From: Klebsiella oxytoca
GTDB lineage: Bacteria > Pseudomonadota > Gammaproteobacteria > Enterobacterales > Enterobacteriaceae
Assembly: GCF_009707385.1 (NCBI RefSeq)
Contig: NZ_CP046115.1
Coordinates: 496,001 to 560,000 of the forward strand
Direction of reading: 5' to 3'
DNA: 64,000 nucleotides
Part shown: positions 42,101 to 51,761 of the stretch, piece after piece
Layout: every line of letters begins with the position of its first letter
Numbering within the stretch: position 1 is the first letter of the stretch
Translations under genes and position numbers: made by a program
The notes under the pieces: model-generated
Database searches by the model: none
What the model was told of the DNA's origin: nothing
The model's input: the letters and a program-made list of their open reading frames with translations, nothing else

Positions 42101-45100
42101 GTTTATGGAAGAAAATAAGCCTCGGCGCACTGGTTTTTCTGTTACTGCTGGTGGGGACTATTGGATTCCTGGTGGGGACCACCACCGGTCTGCATCTGGT
42201 GATCAAGGCCGCCGATCGCTGGGTTCCGGGTCTGGAAATCGGCAAGGCGACCGGCGGCTGGCGGGACCTGACGCTGGAGAACGTGCGCTATGAACAGCCG
42301 GGCGTGGCGGTCACGGCCGGCCAGTTCCACCTTGGCGTTAAGCTGCGCTGTCTGTGGGACAGCAGCCTGTGCGTCAACGATATTTCTCTGCGCGATATCT
42401 ATGTGGCGGTCGATACCAGCAAGATGCCGCCAGCGGCGCCGGTTGAAGAAGAAGATAGCGGCCCGCTGAATCTTTCCACTCCTTATCCCATCACGCTTAG
42501 CCGGGTTGCGCTGCATAACGTCAACGTGAAAATTGACGATACCGCCGTCTCGGTGCGCGACTTTTCCAGCGGTCTTAGCTGGCAGGAGAAAAACCTGACG
42601 CTGACGCCGACCTCTTTGCAGGGGCTGCTTATCGCGCTGCCGAAGGTGGCAAAGGTGGCTCAGGAGCAGGTGGTCGAACCGAAAATTGAAAACCCGCAGC
42701 CGGAAGAAAAACCGCTCGGCGAGACGATGAAGGACCTGTTCTCGAATCCGGTGCTGCCGGAAATGACCGACGTTCATCTACCGCTGAATCTGAATATCCA
42801 GGAGTTCCGCGGCGAGCAGCTACGCCTGACCGGCGATACCGATATGACCATCTACAATCTGCTGCTCAAAGTCAGCAGTATTGATGGGCAGATGAAACTG
42901 GATGCGCTGGACGTCGATTCCGACCAGGGCAAAGTGACGGCGTCCGGTAACGCTCAGCTGCTGGATAACTGGCCGGTTGATATCACTCTCAACGGCACGC
43001 TGAATATTGACCCGCTGAAGGGCGAAAAAGTGCAGCTCAAAGTAGGCGGCGAAGTGCGCAAAAAGCTCACGCTTGGCGTTGATTTGGCCGGTCCTGTGGC
43101 GATGACGCTACGCGCTGAAACGCAGCTGGCGGAGGCCGGCCTGCCGCTGGATATGGAGCTGAAAAGCAAGCAGCTCTACTGGCCGTTTACCGGCGAGAAA
43201 GCGTACCAGGCCGACGACGTGCTGCTGAAGTTTAACGGCAAGATGACCGACTACACCATGGCTTTCAGTACCGCGGTGAAAGGACAGTCGCTGCCGCCGG
43301 CGAAAATTACCCTCAACGCGAAGGGTAACGAGCAGCAGGTGAATCTCGACAAGCTGACCGTCGCCGCTCTTGAGGGGAAAACCGAGCTGAAAGCGCTGCT
43401 CGACTGGCAGCAGGCGATTAGCTGGCGCGGTGAACTGACGCTTAATGGTATCAATACCGCAAAAGAAGTGCCGGACTGGCCGTCGAAGCTGAACGGTTTG
43501 ATAAAGACCCAGGGCAGTCTGTACGGCGGCAGCTGGCAGATGTCGGTGCCGGAGCTGAAAATCACCGGTAACGTGAAGCAAAACAAAGTCGATGTGAGCG
43601 GTTCGCTGCAGGGTAACAGCTATATGCAGTGGAAAATCCCCGGTCTGCATCTGGCTTTAGGCCCCAACAGCGCTGATGTGAAAGGCGAACTGGGGGTCAA
43701 AGATCTTAATCTCGATGCCACCATTGATGCGCCGCACCTTGATAACGCTCTGCCGGGCCTGGGCGGGACGGCGAAGGGGCTGGTGAAAGTGCGCGGCACC
43801 GTCGATGCGCCGCAGCTGCTGGCGGATATTACCGCCCGCGCGCTGCGCTGGCAGGAGCTGTCCATTGCTCAGGTGAACGTGAAGGGGGATGTGAAGTCAA
43901 CCGACCAGATTGGCGGTAACCTCGACGTGCGCGTGGACCGTATCAGCCAGCCGGGCGTGAATATCAGCCTGGTGCAGCTTAACGCGAAAGGCAACGAGAA
44001 GCAGCACGACCTGCAGCTGCGGGTGCAGGGCGATCCGGTTTCCGGCCAGCTATCGCTGGCGGGCAGCTTTGATCGTAAAGAGGAGCGCTGGAAAGGGACG
44101 CTGAGCGATACCCGTTTCCAGACGCCGGTAGGCCCGGTTGCGTTGACGCGCAACATCGCGCTGGATTACCGTAACCTCGAGCAGAAAATCAGCATTGGAC
44201 CACACTGCTGGGCTAACCCAAACGCCGAGCTGTGCGTGCCGCAGACTATCGACGCCGGGGCGAGCGGGCATGCGGTGGTGAACCTCAATCGTTTCGATCT
44301 CGCGATGCTGAAGCCGTTTATGCCGGAAGAGACGCAGGCCAGCGGCGTGTTTAGCGGCAATGCCGATGTGAGCTGGGATACGACGAAAGAGGGGTTGCCG
44401 CAGGGTAAGGTGACGCTGAACGGACGTAACGTGAAGGTGACTCAGACGGTGAACGACGCACCGCTGCCGGTGGCTTTCGATACGCTGAACCTTACCGCCG
44501 ATCTGCACAATAACCGCGCCCAGCTGGGCTGGCTGATTCGTCTGACCAACAATGGTCAACTGGATGGACAGCTTCAGGTCACCGATCCGCAGGGGCGGCG
44601 TAATCTGGGCGGCAACGTCAATATCAATAACTTCTCATTGGCGATGATTAACCCTATCTTCTCGCGCGGCGAGAAGGCGGAAGGGCGGCTGAACGCGCGT
44701 CTGACGCTCGGCGGTAACGTACAGAACCCGCAGCTATATGGTCAGATGCAGCTCAATGGCGTCGATATTGATGGTAACTTTATGCCGTTCGATATGCAGC
44801 CGAGCCAGCTGGCGATGAACTTCACCGGTACCCGCTCAACCCTGCAGGGGACGGTAAATACCAGCCAGGGGCAGATTGCGCTCAGCGGCAATGCCGACTG
44901 GACGCAGATTGACAACTGGCGTGCGCAAATTGCGGCGAAGGGTAGCAGGGTGCGGATAACCGTGCCGCCGATGGTGCGCCTTGATGTATCGCCGGACGTG
45001 CTCTTTACCGCCACGCCAAGCCTGTTTAGCCTTGATGGCCGCGTTGATGTACCCTGGGCGCGTATCGTCGTCAACGAAGTGCCGGAAAGCGCCGTTGGGG

Positions 45101-45873
45101 TCTCATCTGATGAAGTGATGCTGGATAAAAATCTGCAGCCGATTAAGCAGCAGAGCGCCGGTATCCCTATCAACAGCAACCTGACGATTCACGTTGGCAA
45201 CAACGTTCGTCTGGACGCTTTTGGCCTGAAAGCACGTCTGACCGGTGATTTGAAAGTCGCTCAGGATAAACAGGGGCTGGGTCTTAACGGGCAGATTAAC
45301 ATTCCGGAAGGCCGCTTCCATGCCTACGGTCAGGATCTGATCGTGCGTAAAGGCGAGCTGCTGTTCTCCGGTCCGCCGGATCAGCCGCTGCTGAACATCG
45401 AAGCGATTCGAAATCCGGATGCCACCGAAGACGATGTGATAGCCGGCGTTCGCGTTACCGGCTCTGCGGATCAGCCGAAAGCGGAGATTTTCTCCGATCC
45501 GGTAATGTCGCAGCAGGAAGCGCTCTCTTACCTGCTGCGTGGCCAGGGTTTAAGCAGCGGACAGAACGATAGTGCGGCAATGACCTCAATGCTTATTGGT
45601 ATGGGGGTTGCACAAAGTGGTCAGGTTGTGGGTAAAATCGGCGAGACGTTTGGCGTAAGTAATCTGGCGCTGGATACCGAGGGAGTGGGCGACTCCTCCC
45701 AGGTGGTAGTCAGCGGCTATGTGCTGCCGGGTCTGCAGGTAAAATATGGGGTAGGGATCTTTGATTCCCTGGCGACGTTAACGTTACGCTATCGCCTGAT
45801 GCCTAAGCTATATATGGAAGCGGTGTCTGGCGTAGATCAGGCTCTCGATTTGCTCTATCAGTTTGAGTTTTAG
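42097..45873 (+). CDS. tamB: Translocation and assembly module subunit TamB
   Basis: A very large (1258 residues) inner-membrane-anchored periplasmic protein spanning toward TamA. N-terminal anchor helix at about 9-30 ([19 protein letters not shown]). The long repetitive beta-taco region has many short amphipathic strands. The C-terminal DUF490 domain includes [28 protein letters not shown], ending [10 protein letters not shown] with a terminal aromatic residue. The ATGA overlap with tamA implies coupled translation; ytfP starts 3 bases on. Confidence 0.97.
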   Translation: MSLWKKISLGALVFLLLLVGTIGFLVGTTTGLHLVIKAADRWVPGLEIGKATGGWRDLTLENVRYEQPGVAVTAGQFHLGVKLRCLWDSSLCVNDISLRDIYVAVDTSKMPPAAPVEEEDSGPLNLSTPYPITLSRVALHNVNVKIDDTAVSVRDFSSGLSWQEKNLTLTPTSLQGLLIALPKVAKVAQEQVVEPKIENPQPEEKPLGETMKDLFSNPVLPEMTDVHLPLNLNIQEFRGEQLRLTGDTDMTIYNLLLKVSSIDGQMKLDALDVDSDQGKVTASGNAQLLDNWPVDITLNGTLNIDPLKGEKVQLKVGGEVRKKLTLGVDLAGPVAMTLRAETQLAEAGLPLDMELKSKQLYWPFTGEKAYQADDVLLKFNGKMTDYTMAFSTAVKGQSLPPAKITLNAKGNEQQVNLDKLTVAALEGKTELKALLDWQQAISWRGELTLNGINTAKEVPDWPSKLNGLIKTQGSLYGGSWQMSVPELKITGNVKQNKVDVSGSLQGNSYMQWKIPGLHLALGPNSADVKGELGVKDLNLDATIDAPHLDNALPGLGGTAKGLVKVRGTVDAPQLLADITARALRWQELSIAQVNVKGDVKSTDQIGGNLDVRVDRISQPGVNISLVQLNAKGNEKQHDLQLRVQGDPVSGQLSLAGSFDRKEERWKGTLSDTRFQTPVGPVALTRNIALDYRNLEQKISIGPHCWANPNAELCVPQTIDAGASGHAVVNLNRFDLAMLKPFMPEETQASGVFSGNADVSWDTTKEGLPQGKVTLNGRNVKVTQTVNDAPLPVAFDTLNLTADLHNNRAQLGWLIRLTNNGQLDGQLQVTDPQGRRNLGGNVNINNFSLAMINPIFSRGEKAEGRLNARLTLGGNVQNPQLYGQMQLNGVDIDGNFMPFDMQPSQLAMNFTGTRSTLQGTVNTSQGQIALSGNADWTQIDNWRAQIAAKGSRVRITVPPMVRLDVSPDVLFTATPSLFSLDGRVDVPWARIVVNEVPESAVGVSSDEVMLDKNLQPIKQQSAGIPINSNLTIHVGNNVRLDAFGLKARLTGDLKVAQDKQGLGLNGQINIPEGRFHAYGQDLIVRKGELLFSGPPDQPLLNIEAIRNPDATEDDVIAGVRVTGSADQPKAEIFSDPVMSQQEALSYLLRGQGLSSGQNDSAAMTSMLIGMGVAQSGQVVGKIGETFGVSNLALDTEGVGDSSQVVVSGYVLPGLQVKYGVGIFDSLATLTLRYRLMPKLYMEAVSGVDQALDLLYQFEF

Positions 45874-45875
45874 CA

Positions 45876-46220
45876 ATGCGAATATTTGTTTACGGCAGTT
45901 TACGACGCAAACAAGGCAACAGCCACTGGATGACCAACGCTCAGTGGCTGGGCGATCATAGTGTCAATGATTATCAGCTGTACAGCCTGGGCCACTATCC
46001 AGGCGCGGTGCCCGGCGATGGCACGGTACATGGTGAAGTCTATCGTATTGACGCCTCGACGCTGGCCGAACTGGATGCGCTGCGTACCAAAGGCGGCGAG
46101 TACGCTCGTCACCTGATTCAGACGCCCTACGGTAGCGCCTGGATGTATGTCTATCAGCGCCCCGTCGAGGGCTGCACGCTGATAGAAAGCGGAAACTGGT
46201 TGGATAAAGACCAGTATTAA
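45876..46220 (+). CDS. ytfP: Gamma-glutamylcyclotransferase-like protein YtfP
   Basis: A 114-residue GGCT/BtrG-fold protein. The substrate-loop motif is VYGSLRRKQGN at residues 5-15; the Glu of the fold is in TKGGEYARHL. E. coli YtfP is the homologue; its substrate is not settled. It starts 3 bases after tamB and ends the tamA-tamB-ytfP operon, followed by a strong terminator. Confidence 0.93.
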   Translation: MRIFVYGSLRRKQGNSHWMTNAQWLGDHSVNDYQLYSLGHYPGAVPGDGTVHGEVYRIDASTLAELDALRTKGGEYARHLIQTPYGSAWMYVYQRPVEGCTLIESGNWLDKDQY

Positions 46221-46227
46221 TAACGAT

Positions 46228-46256
46228 AACGCCACCCTCGGGTGGCGTTGTTTTTT
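46228..46256 (+). terminator. Intrinsic terminator after ytfP
   Basis: AACGCCACC-CTCG-GGTGGCGTT followed by GTTTTTTG. Confidence 0.9.
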
Positions 46257-46352
46257 GTGGGTTAGCAGCGTCTGGTTTTATAACCCGGCTTAGCGTAGCG
46301 CGTAGTTCCCCGGAGGCAGCGTACCGGCCCGCAGACGGCTGGAAACCCGTAG

Positions 46353-46380
46353 GCCGGGTAAGGCGTCAGCCGCCACCCGG
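46353..46380. repeat. REP-like extragenic palindrome at the edge of the accessory operon
   Basis: GCCGGGTAAGGCG ... CGCCACCCGG, almost the same unit as at 37926-37954. It lies 9 bases beyond the stop of the last (decayed) gene of the minus-strand operon, marking the junction with the backbone. Confidence 0.75.
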
Positions 46381-46388
46381 AAGTAAGG

Positions 46389-47039
46389 CTATTGCAAATT
46401 TTTCGGCCAGAACATTTGCGGATAGCCGATCTCGGCTAAACCGGTATGCCGCAGGGTAAGGTATTTAGCGTTTTCTTTATCATAGATGGCGGTGGCTGAA
46501 TGCGTAAGGCCACTGTAGTAAAGAGGTTGAATATCATACATCTGATAAAAAATATCCTTTTGGGCCCAGTCGGGGACATTTTCAATTTGATAGTCATAGT
46601 CGATCTTTTTGCCTTTACTTCCCGGCCCTCCGGCAAACCAGGCCTTCACATCTTCCGTCCCGATGGTTTTAATGGCTTTTATCGAACCGAAGCAGAATGA
46701 GGAGGTTTGTTTGCGCCAGTATTTACGCCCTTCAGCCGTGAGGATATAGCGGTTAATCGTCAACGTCTTATTATTTTCATAGGCGATGGTTTGCGTGGCG
46801 ACCAGCCCCAAAGTGACAAGATTATCCAGCGTGTGCTGGGTTTTTACGCTATCGGCGCTTTGATCTTCCGGCTGCCTGATATCCCAGGGAAAGGAAATCC
46901 CCGACTTACGAATTGCGAAGCACTGCGCTTTGTCGGTCTAGGTCATCAACTGTATGTTGATATCTGCCAGATAATCCCGATCGTCGCAGCCGAAGAGCAT
47001 GAAGATAAATAACCCGCAGAGTGTTTTCTTGAATTACAC
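46389..47039 (-). pseudogene. Decayed lipoprotein gene, paralogue of the adjacent intact one (two in-frame stops)
   Basis: From GTG 47039 (AAGGA 8 bases before) one frame gives stop TAA at codon 2, then FKKTLCGLFIFMLFGC, a lipoprotein signal with lipobox LFGC. An amber TAG follows at 46940-46938 (codon 34). The same frame then runs open to 46389 with TDKAQCFAIRKSGISF..., LTAEGRKYW and YQIENVPDWAQ. The last parts match the neighbour at 47054-47695 (YRLTDKG, YRIDNIPDWAQ, conserved single Cys), so this is a tandem duplicate. No frameshift is needed, only two nonsense codons. A truncated product from TTG 46811 (140 residues) would lack the signal. Confidence 0.75.
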
Positions 47040-47053
47040 AGGTACGATCCTTG

Positions 47054-47695
47054 TTAACTGGCGTTGAAGAACTTGTCTTCATCGACGTAATAATTGCCGA
47101 TGCCGGACTGGCTGCGTAAATGCGTTTTATCCGCCATATCGAATCGGGCGCTGCCGCTTATTTTGCCTTCTTTCATATCGGGGAAAAGTTGCGGCATCAT
47201 TTCCTGCGCCCAGTCGGGAATGTTGTCGATGCGATAAATAAATTCGATATCGGTAGTTCTTTGGTCAGTAGTCGGGGTTATCCGGCTAATGCGTTCCACC
47301 TGCACGCTGCCGAAGCACAGGCCACTTCTGCGGCTATAGGGCCAGTTCGGGCTACTGGCTGCGCCTTTATCCGTAAGCCGGTAGTAATAATGGGTATATT
47401 TTCCCGCCTCTATCTCAATTTTTTCTTCAACAAGGCCATGTTGAAGAAACCACTGGATTCCGGCGGTTGGCCGATACCAGGAGGTAAACTCCGTTTGCAG
47501 CTTCTTCCCGGTAATAATACACACCGCTTGATTGGCGTAACGATTAGCGGCATCAAAGCGTTTTTGAATTTCCGACAGCCATTGTTGATGCTTTAGTTGC
47601 GTAACCGGATAGCCAGTCTCCTGCTGCATATTATCGCAGCCAGTAAGCAGCAGAACCAACGTCAGGCAGTAAAAGAGAGATTTTTTTATATTCAT
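47054..47695 (-). CDS. Uncharacterised lipoprotein of the ytfP-ppa accessory operon
   Basis: A 213-residue predicted lipoprotein: MNIKKSLFYCLTLVLLLTGC with lipobox LTGC (Cys20). I do not recognise the family. The mature domain has one pair-forming Cys in QAVCIITGKK and another in SGLCFGSVQV. HYYYRLTDKG has the Y-x-L-T-x-x-G pattern seen in winged-helix domains, although this is an envelope protein. It ends 15 bases before its decayed paralogue and starts 3 bases after the stop of the upstream gene, with little ribosome site of its own, so it is probably translationally coupled. Confidence 0.75.
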   Translation of the reverse strand: MNIKKSLFYCLTLVLLLTGCDNMQQETGYPVTQLKHQQWLSEIQKRFDAANRYANQAVCIITGKKLQTEFTSWYRPTAGIQWFLQHGLVEEKIEIEAGKYTHYYYRLTDKGAASSPNWPYSRRSGLCFGSVQVERISRITPTTDQRTTDIEFIYRIDNIPDWAQEMMPQLFPDMKEGKISGSARFDMADKTHLRSQSGIGNYYVDEDKFFNAS

Positions 47696-47698
47696 ATA

Positions 47699-48631
47699 TT
47701 AGAAGCTCTGTTTAATCCCTATGACTTTTCTTGCCATTCGCGTCCGGGAAATAAAATCATAAATGTTCTTATTGCCGTCGGTATACTCAGGCAAACCATT
47801 AATTAAATATTCCAGCGGATAAGGGAAGCAGCGTTCAGGATCGGCAGAATAGTCGTAGGCGAAGCCCTCCAGCGCGCTATCACCTGGCGGTAGATCGCCG
47901 CAGGCGGGAACCTGATTTTCCTGATACTGATAAGCGCTATTAAAGGTTATTCTTTTCACCCAGTCGGCCAGCTGTGGCTGGAATTTTTCCGCGCCATAAT
48001 AATCGCCATTAGTTAGCCAGATGATGTGCCTCTGGCCAAACATAACCATATTTATCTCTTGATCGGTAAAGCTTTCCGGGCGTTCATGTGTTTGGGTTTT
48101 ATTATCATAAACATAGCGATATGCCCACGTCAGGGTATGCGCCTGGCGATTGTATTCGGGTAACTGCAGCCAGCTAAAATCGATGGTTTTGGGCAAGGTC
48201 CACAGCCGTCGGGGGGGGATTCTTACCTGTAATTGTTCAGCCTTGTTCTTTAAAAGAGAAAGGTCGTCCGATAGTCTTAAGTAACCCACGTTAGCGATTT
48301 TTATACATAGCCGGTTCTTGTTGCTATTGCGTGGTGATATATATCTGGTGCAAGTAAATTCTGCGATATTTTCAAGGGGCTTACCGTAGGTATTTATATC
48401 TTCAGCATAAATATAATTTTCTGGTAAATTCAGCACAGCAATATCATTTAATGAAATTGTCGCAGGTCCGGCGATGATGGTTTTTTCTGTGCGGTCGTCG
48501 AAATCATCATTATCCTGACGTATTTGCTTTAATTCATCCTGCGTTAAGGACGCCCCGGCGCTGGCATAACCCGGTAATAGCGCGAGGGCAGTAAATACCG
48601 GTAGCATAAGTGCTATGATTCTTTGAGCCAT
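47699..48631 (-). CDS. Uncharacterised secreted protein of the accessory operon (DUF2167-like N-terminus?)
   Basis: A 310-residue protein with a signal peptide (MAQRIIALMLPVFTALALLPGYASA) and AAGGAGA before the ATG. The block AGPATISLNDIAVLNLPENYIY resembles the start of DUF2167 proteins (gpa-type 'GPA-x-I-x-L ... L-x-LPEGY'); this is a visual match only. Two Cys pairs possible (FTCTRY/NRLCIK and PACGDL/ERCFPY). It is AT-rich compared with the backbone. It lies in the middle of a run of five same-strand envelope genes. No function can be assigned. Confidence 0.72.
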   Translation of the reverse strand: MAQRIIALMLPVFTALALLPGYASAGASLTQDELKQIRQDNDDFDDRTEKTIIAGPATISLNDIAVLNLPENYIYAEDINTYGKPLENIAEFTCTRYISPRNSNKNRLCIKIANVGYLRLSDDLSLLKNKAEQLQVRIPPRRLWTLPKTIDFSWLQLPEYNRQAHTLTWAYRYVYDNKTQTHERPESFTDQEINMVMFGQRHIIWLTNGDYYGAEKFQPQLADWVKRITFNSAYQYQENQVPACGDLPPGDSALEGFAYDYSADPERCFPYPLEYLINGLPEYTDGNKNIYDFISRTRMARKVIGIKQSF

Positions 48632-48675
48632 GAAATCTCCTTTTGCTCAACTCTCCGTAAATAGGGACAGGCTGA

Positions 48676-49965
48676 TTATTCAAACGTACTGACCTGATAG
48701 TTCAGCGTACGGTAATACTCGGGGAAACGGATAAACCGATCGCCAGCACCATCAAAAACCACGTTTTTACCCGGCAACTTATAGCGTTGCCACTTCTTGC
48801 CGCCATCGCGGGAAAGATACAAATGCGTTCTGTCGCCGACATCTTTTTCTACCGCCAGCAGGTTGCGTCCGGCATAAATTTTGCCTAACCGATCGATATG
48901 TTCAAGTACCAGCCCCGGCACGCCGTTTTCCTGTAGTTTATACAGACCGTAACGTGAAGCGCTTATTCTGCTGATAAAGAAAATTTCCCCCTGTGGCGAA
49001 CGGGCGATATCGCGGATATTGGTGGCGAGGATCTGCTCTGGCTGCGGCGAGACCAGATTGTAGAGAAAGCGCCGTTCCCCCCGATCGTCCGCAAGCGAAA
49101 CGGTCACATCGGCCAGTAGCCGATGATGCTTATCGATATACCAGCGTAATTTGCTGATGCTGGTGTAATGCGATTTGGCATCAGCCTGCAGGATATTGTG
49201 GCGTTTTAGTAGAGGACGAATATCTGCTGCGATTTGCCAGCTTTGCCCTTTATCTTCTGAAACAAAAAGCCTGTAGTCGTCCGCCAGCCATAGCTTGTTA
49301 CCATCGGCAGCAACCAGTTCCCGGTAATATAACCCTGACAAGGGTTCCGTTTCAGGAGCGTGCCACTGCGGCAGCTGCTGCCAGCTGATGCCGCCGTCCT
49401 GGCTGTACCAGACGAGCTTGTTAGCGTGGAAAGGCCCATGGGCGACCAGATAGCAGTGGCCTTGATATGAACAGACCGGAGCGTCGATATTTCCCAGCCA
49501 CAGAGCCGAAGCCCGGAGCTGGCTCTGGCGGTCCAGATACATGATGCGGTTCAGGGGGATGTTATTGCTATCATCCCAACGGCGGAAAGACGTGAATAGG
49601 GTATACCGGCCTTTAATATCGCGCTCCAGCTGCTCTTTTGTAATGAGACGGACGTTAAGCAGTTGGGACATCAGGCGGGTAATGCGTTCAAGCGGCGGAT
49701 TGTAGTGATAAATAACACGCTGTTGTTCTTTATCAAGCTCGTAGTTTTTGACGGTAAACAGCGGCTCGTGGCTGATAAACAGCGCGCCGTTGGTAAAACT
49801 AACGAGCATAGGCGCCTCGACTTTAATCTCGTCACCGCTAAGCTGGTGCCGACGCCACGGAAGATCGGCCAGAAAGAGGTTAAAAGAAAACGTCGCGGAC
49901 CACAGAAAAGCCGCCAGCGTTACTATCCCGAGAAACAATAATCGCCGTCTTATCGTGCTAAACAT
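48676..49965 (-). CDS. Membrane-anchored periplasmic protein with Asp-box (BNR) repeats
   Basis: 429 residues with an N-terminal membrane anchor (residues 8-28, LLFLGIVTLAAFLWSATFSFN) and a long periplasmic part. Three S/T-x-D-x-G-x-x-W Asp boxes are seen: YSQDGGISWQQ, VSEDKGQSWQI and LSRDGGKKWQR. These mark beta-hairpin turns of a beta-propeller, as in sialidases and VPS10/photosystem assembly factors. No sialidase catalytic triad was recognised, so a binding or scaffold role is more likely. Its ATG overlaps the stop of the upstream gene by one base (TAATG). Confidence 0.72.
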   Translation of the reverse strand: MFSTIRRRLLFLGIVTLAAFLWSATFSFNLFLADLPWRRHQLSGDEIKVEAPMLVSFTNGALFISHEPLFTVKNYELDKEQQRVIYHYNPPLERITRLMSQLLNVRLITKEQLERDIKGRYTLFTSFRRWDDSNNIPLNRIMYLDRQSQLRASALWLGNIDAPVCSYQGHCYLVAHGPFHANKLVWYSQDGGISWQQLPQWHAPETEPLSGLYYRELVAADGNKLWLADDYRLFVSEDKGQSWQIAADIRPLLKRHNILQADAKSHYTSISKLRWYIDKHHRLLADVTVSLADDRGERRFLYNLVSPQPEQILATNIRDIARSPQGEIFFISRISASRYGLYKLQENGVPGLVLEHIDRLGKIYAGRNLLAVEKDVGDRTHLYLSRDGGKKWQRYKLPGKNVVFDGAGDRFIRFPEYYRTLNYQVSTFE

Positions 49966-51158
49966 TACATCAGCTCCTGGAGCGTGATGTTAGCTCCCGC
50001 GCGCGTGATGTAGCGCTTTGCTATACGCTGCAGTATCAGCCAGTCGCCTACCCGACGCGAGAGTTGGCGGATAGCCAGGCAGCAAAGCTCAAGGACAATG
50101 ATTATGCTGCCGACGCATACCAGCAGTAAGGCAAGCATATTGATCGAGTCCGCAACGAGTTTCCAACCGTCCCAGCCCGTCGCCAGCATATCGTTCAGCT
50201 CCAGGCCGAGGATAAACAGGAAGGCAAGCAGAACGAAGCTATAAAACAATTTATAGATCAGCGACATTTGCTGTTCGCCTGGATAGAGCGGGTGGGTTTT
50301 AAGGTAAGCGCTGCCGTCGCTGCTGTTATAAATCGCCTGAACGTTGCCGTTGTCCCGCCGATATACGGCGGTTATCCGATCGCCTTTGGCGAGAAAAGGC
50401 GGATGACGGCGGTAAAAAAGAGGGTGGAGGCCCCACCGGGTACCGCTAATTTGCCAGGAGAAGGACAGCAGCATGACATCGCACTGGAACTGGATGCCGT
50501 GGTAGTCGCGGTGTGTTTTCCCGGAGCCGGTGGACCATTTCTTAAAATAGAGGTTTTTAATTTCCCCGTCCTCAACGACGAAACGCTCTGGAAGCGCAGG
50601 ATCTTCGGAAAACGGCGGCGTATTGCGCCCGGAGGGTAGCGGAACCGGCTGGCAGAATGAGAAATCTTTACGCCGTGCCTGTTCCATTTTCACCAGCAGC
50701 TCGCGCATTTCGGGATGTGCCGTTTGGGCAAAGCGAAGCACCAGGCTGCATAGCCCCATCAGCGCAACTCCCAGCGCCAGCGCCGCGATGATGCTGAAGG
50801 TGATTACAGCCCAGGCCGTGGTAAAATAAAAGTAGGTAGGGTAGGCGGCAGCAATAGACGCCAATATGCCGATAAAAAACATCAGCAGTTTACCTTTCAG
50901 CGTTGGTCTGGCCGGTTCGAGCAGAACTTTACCGTCGCTTAGCCAGTGGATCCAGAAGCTGCCGTCCGGCAGACGGCGGGCGCCGATATGCAGCGGCTGG
51001 TTGAGCTTAATGCACTTAAATAGCTCAGGCTTCTGAAAGTAGCTCATATCGGTATAAAAGACATGGTCGCCATCAACAAGCCGTATATAGCTTTGATTTG
51101 CGGATGCTGAAGTAGTAAATCCGGGAAAATTCAGGGTGAAATAGCGGGTGTTTTTCAT
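49965..51158 (-). CDS. Uncharacterised four-helix membrane protein, first gene of the accessory operon
   Basis: A 397-residue protein with two hydrophobic helix pairs: about 91-140 (LLMFFIGILASIAAAYPTYFYF and AVITFSIIAALALGVALMGL) and about 298-362 (LFYSFVLLAFLFILGLEL and LALLLVCVGSIIIVLELC). A soluble domain of about 150 residues lies between them. GAGGAGGG precedes the ATG. It lies 75 bases after ppa on the same strand, separated by a strong hairpin. Family not recognised; absent between ytfP and ppa in E. coli K-12. Confidence 0.72.
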   Translation of the reverse strand: MKNTRYFTLNFPGFTTSASANQSYIRLVDGDHVFYTDMSYFQKPELFKCIKLNQPLHIGARRLPDGSFWIHWLSDGKVLLEPARPTLKGKLLMFFIGILASIAAAYPTYFYFTTAWAVITFSIIAALALGVALMGLCSLVLRFAQTAHPEMRELLVKMEQARRKDFSFCQPVPLPSGRNTPPFSEDPALPERFVVEDGEIKNLYFKKWSTGSGKTHRDYHGIQFQCDVMLLSFSWQISGTRWGLHPLFYRRHPPFLAKGDRITAVYRRDNGNVQAIYNSSDGSAYLKTHPLYPGEQQMSLIYKLFYSFVLLAFLFILGLELNDMLATGWDGWKLVADSINMLALLLVCVGSIIIVLELCCLAIRQLSRRVGDWLILQRIAKRYITRAGANITLQELM

Positions 51159-51202
51159 AAGGTTCCCTCCTCTTGTGGTGCGGTGGCGTTCCTTGCCGCA
51201 AA

Positions 51203-51229
51203 CAGGCAGGGCGGACGCCCTGCCTGAGA
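51203..51229 (-). terminator. Strong stem-loop after ppa (minus strand)
   Basis: CAGGCAGGGC-GTCC-GCCCTGCCTG is a perfect 10-bp stem. In the minus direction only TTTG follows, so it may let some ppa transcript read into the accessory operon. Confidence 0.7.
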
Positions 51230-51233
51230 GAGA

Positions 51234-51761
51234 TTACTTCTTCGCGCGCTCGAAAGAGGCAACGATTTCAGCTTTAGCCGCTTCAGCGTTGTCCCAGCCG
51301 TCAACCTTAACCCATTTGCCAGCTTCGAGATCTTTGTAGTGCTCGAAGAAGTGGGTGATCTGCGCTTTCAGCAGTTCCGGCAGGTCGCTCACATCTTTGA
51401 TGTGATCGTACTCTTTGCTCAGTTTGGTGTGCGGTACCGCAACCAGCTTCGCATCTTCACCGGATTCGTCGGTCATTTTCAGTACGCCAACCGGACGGCA
51501 GCGGATAACTGAACCTGGCTCCAGCGGATACGGAGTCGGGACCAGCACGTCAACCGGGTCGCCGTCCAGGGACAGGGTGTGGTTGATGTAGCCGTAGTTG
51601 CACGGATAGAACATCGCCGTGGACATGAAACGGTCAACAAACAGTGCACCGCTCTCTTTGTCAACTTCGTATTTGATTGGGTCCGCGTTCGCCGGGATCT
51701 CGATCACGACGTAGATATCTTCCGGCAGATCTTTGCCCGCAGGTACGTTGAGTAAGCTCAT
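51234..51761 (-). CDS. ppa: Inorganic pyrophosphatase Ppa
   Basis: Hydrolyses pyrophosphate to phosphate, driving biosynthetic reactions; essential in E. coli. ATG 51761 ([18 protein letters not shown]) with AAGGAAA upstream is the family start; the open frame reaches further up but is rejected. The metal-binding signature DGDPVDVL is complete, and Lys, Glu and Arg ligands are in [18 protein letters not shown]. About 175 residues. Confidence 0.98.
   Translation of the reverse strand: MSLLNVPAGKDLPEDIYVVIEIPANADPIKYEVDKESGALFVDRFMSTAMFYPCNYGYINHTLSLDGDPVDVLVPTPYPLEPGSVIRCRPVGVLKMTDESGEDAKLVAVPHTKLSKEYDHIKDVSDLPELLKAQITHFFEHYKDLEAGKWVKVDGWDNAEAAKAEIVASFERAKK

Noticed and set aside
46389-46811. 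Independent 140-residue cytoplasmic gene starting at TTG 46811
   Set aside because: The frame continues upstream to a TAG with homology to the paralogue on both sides of the stop, so the short frame is a remnant.
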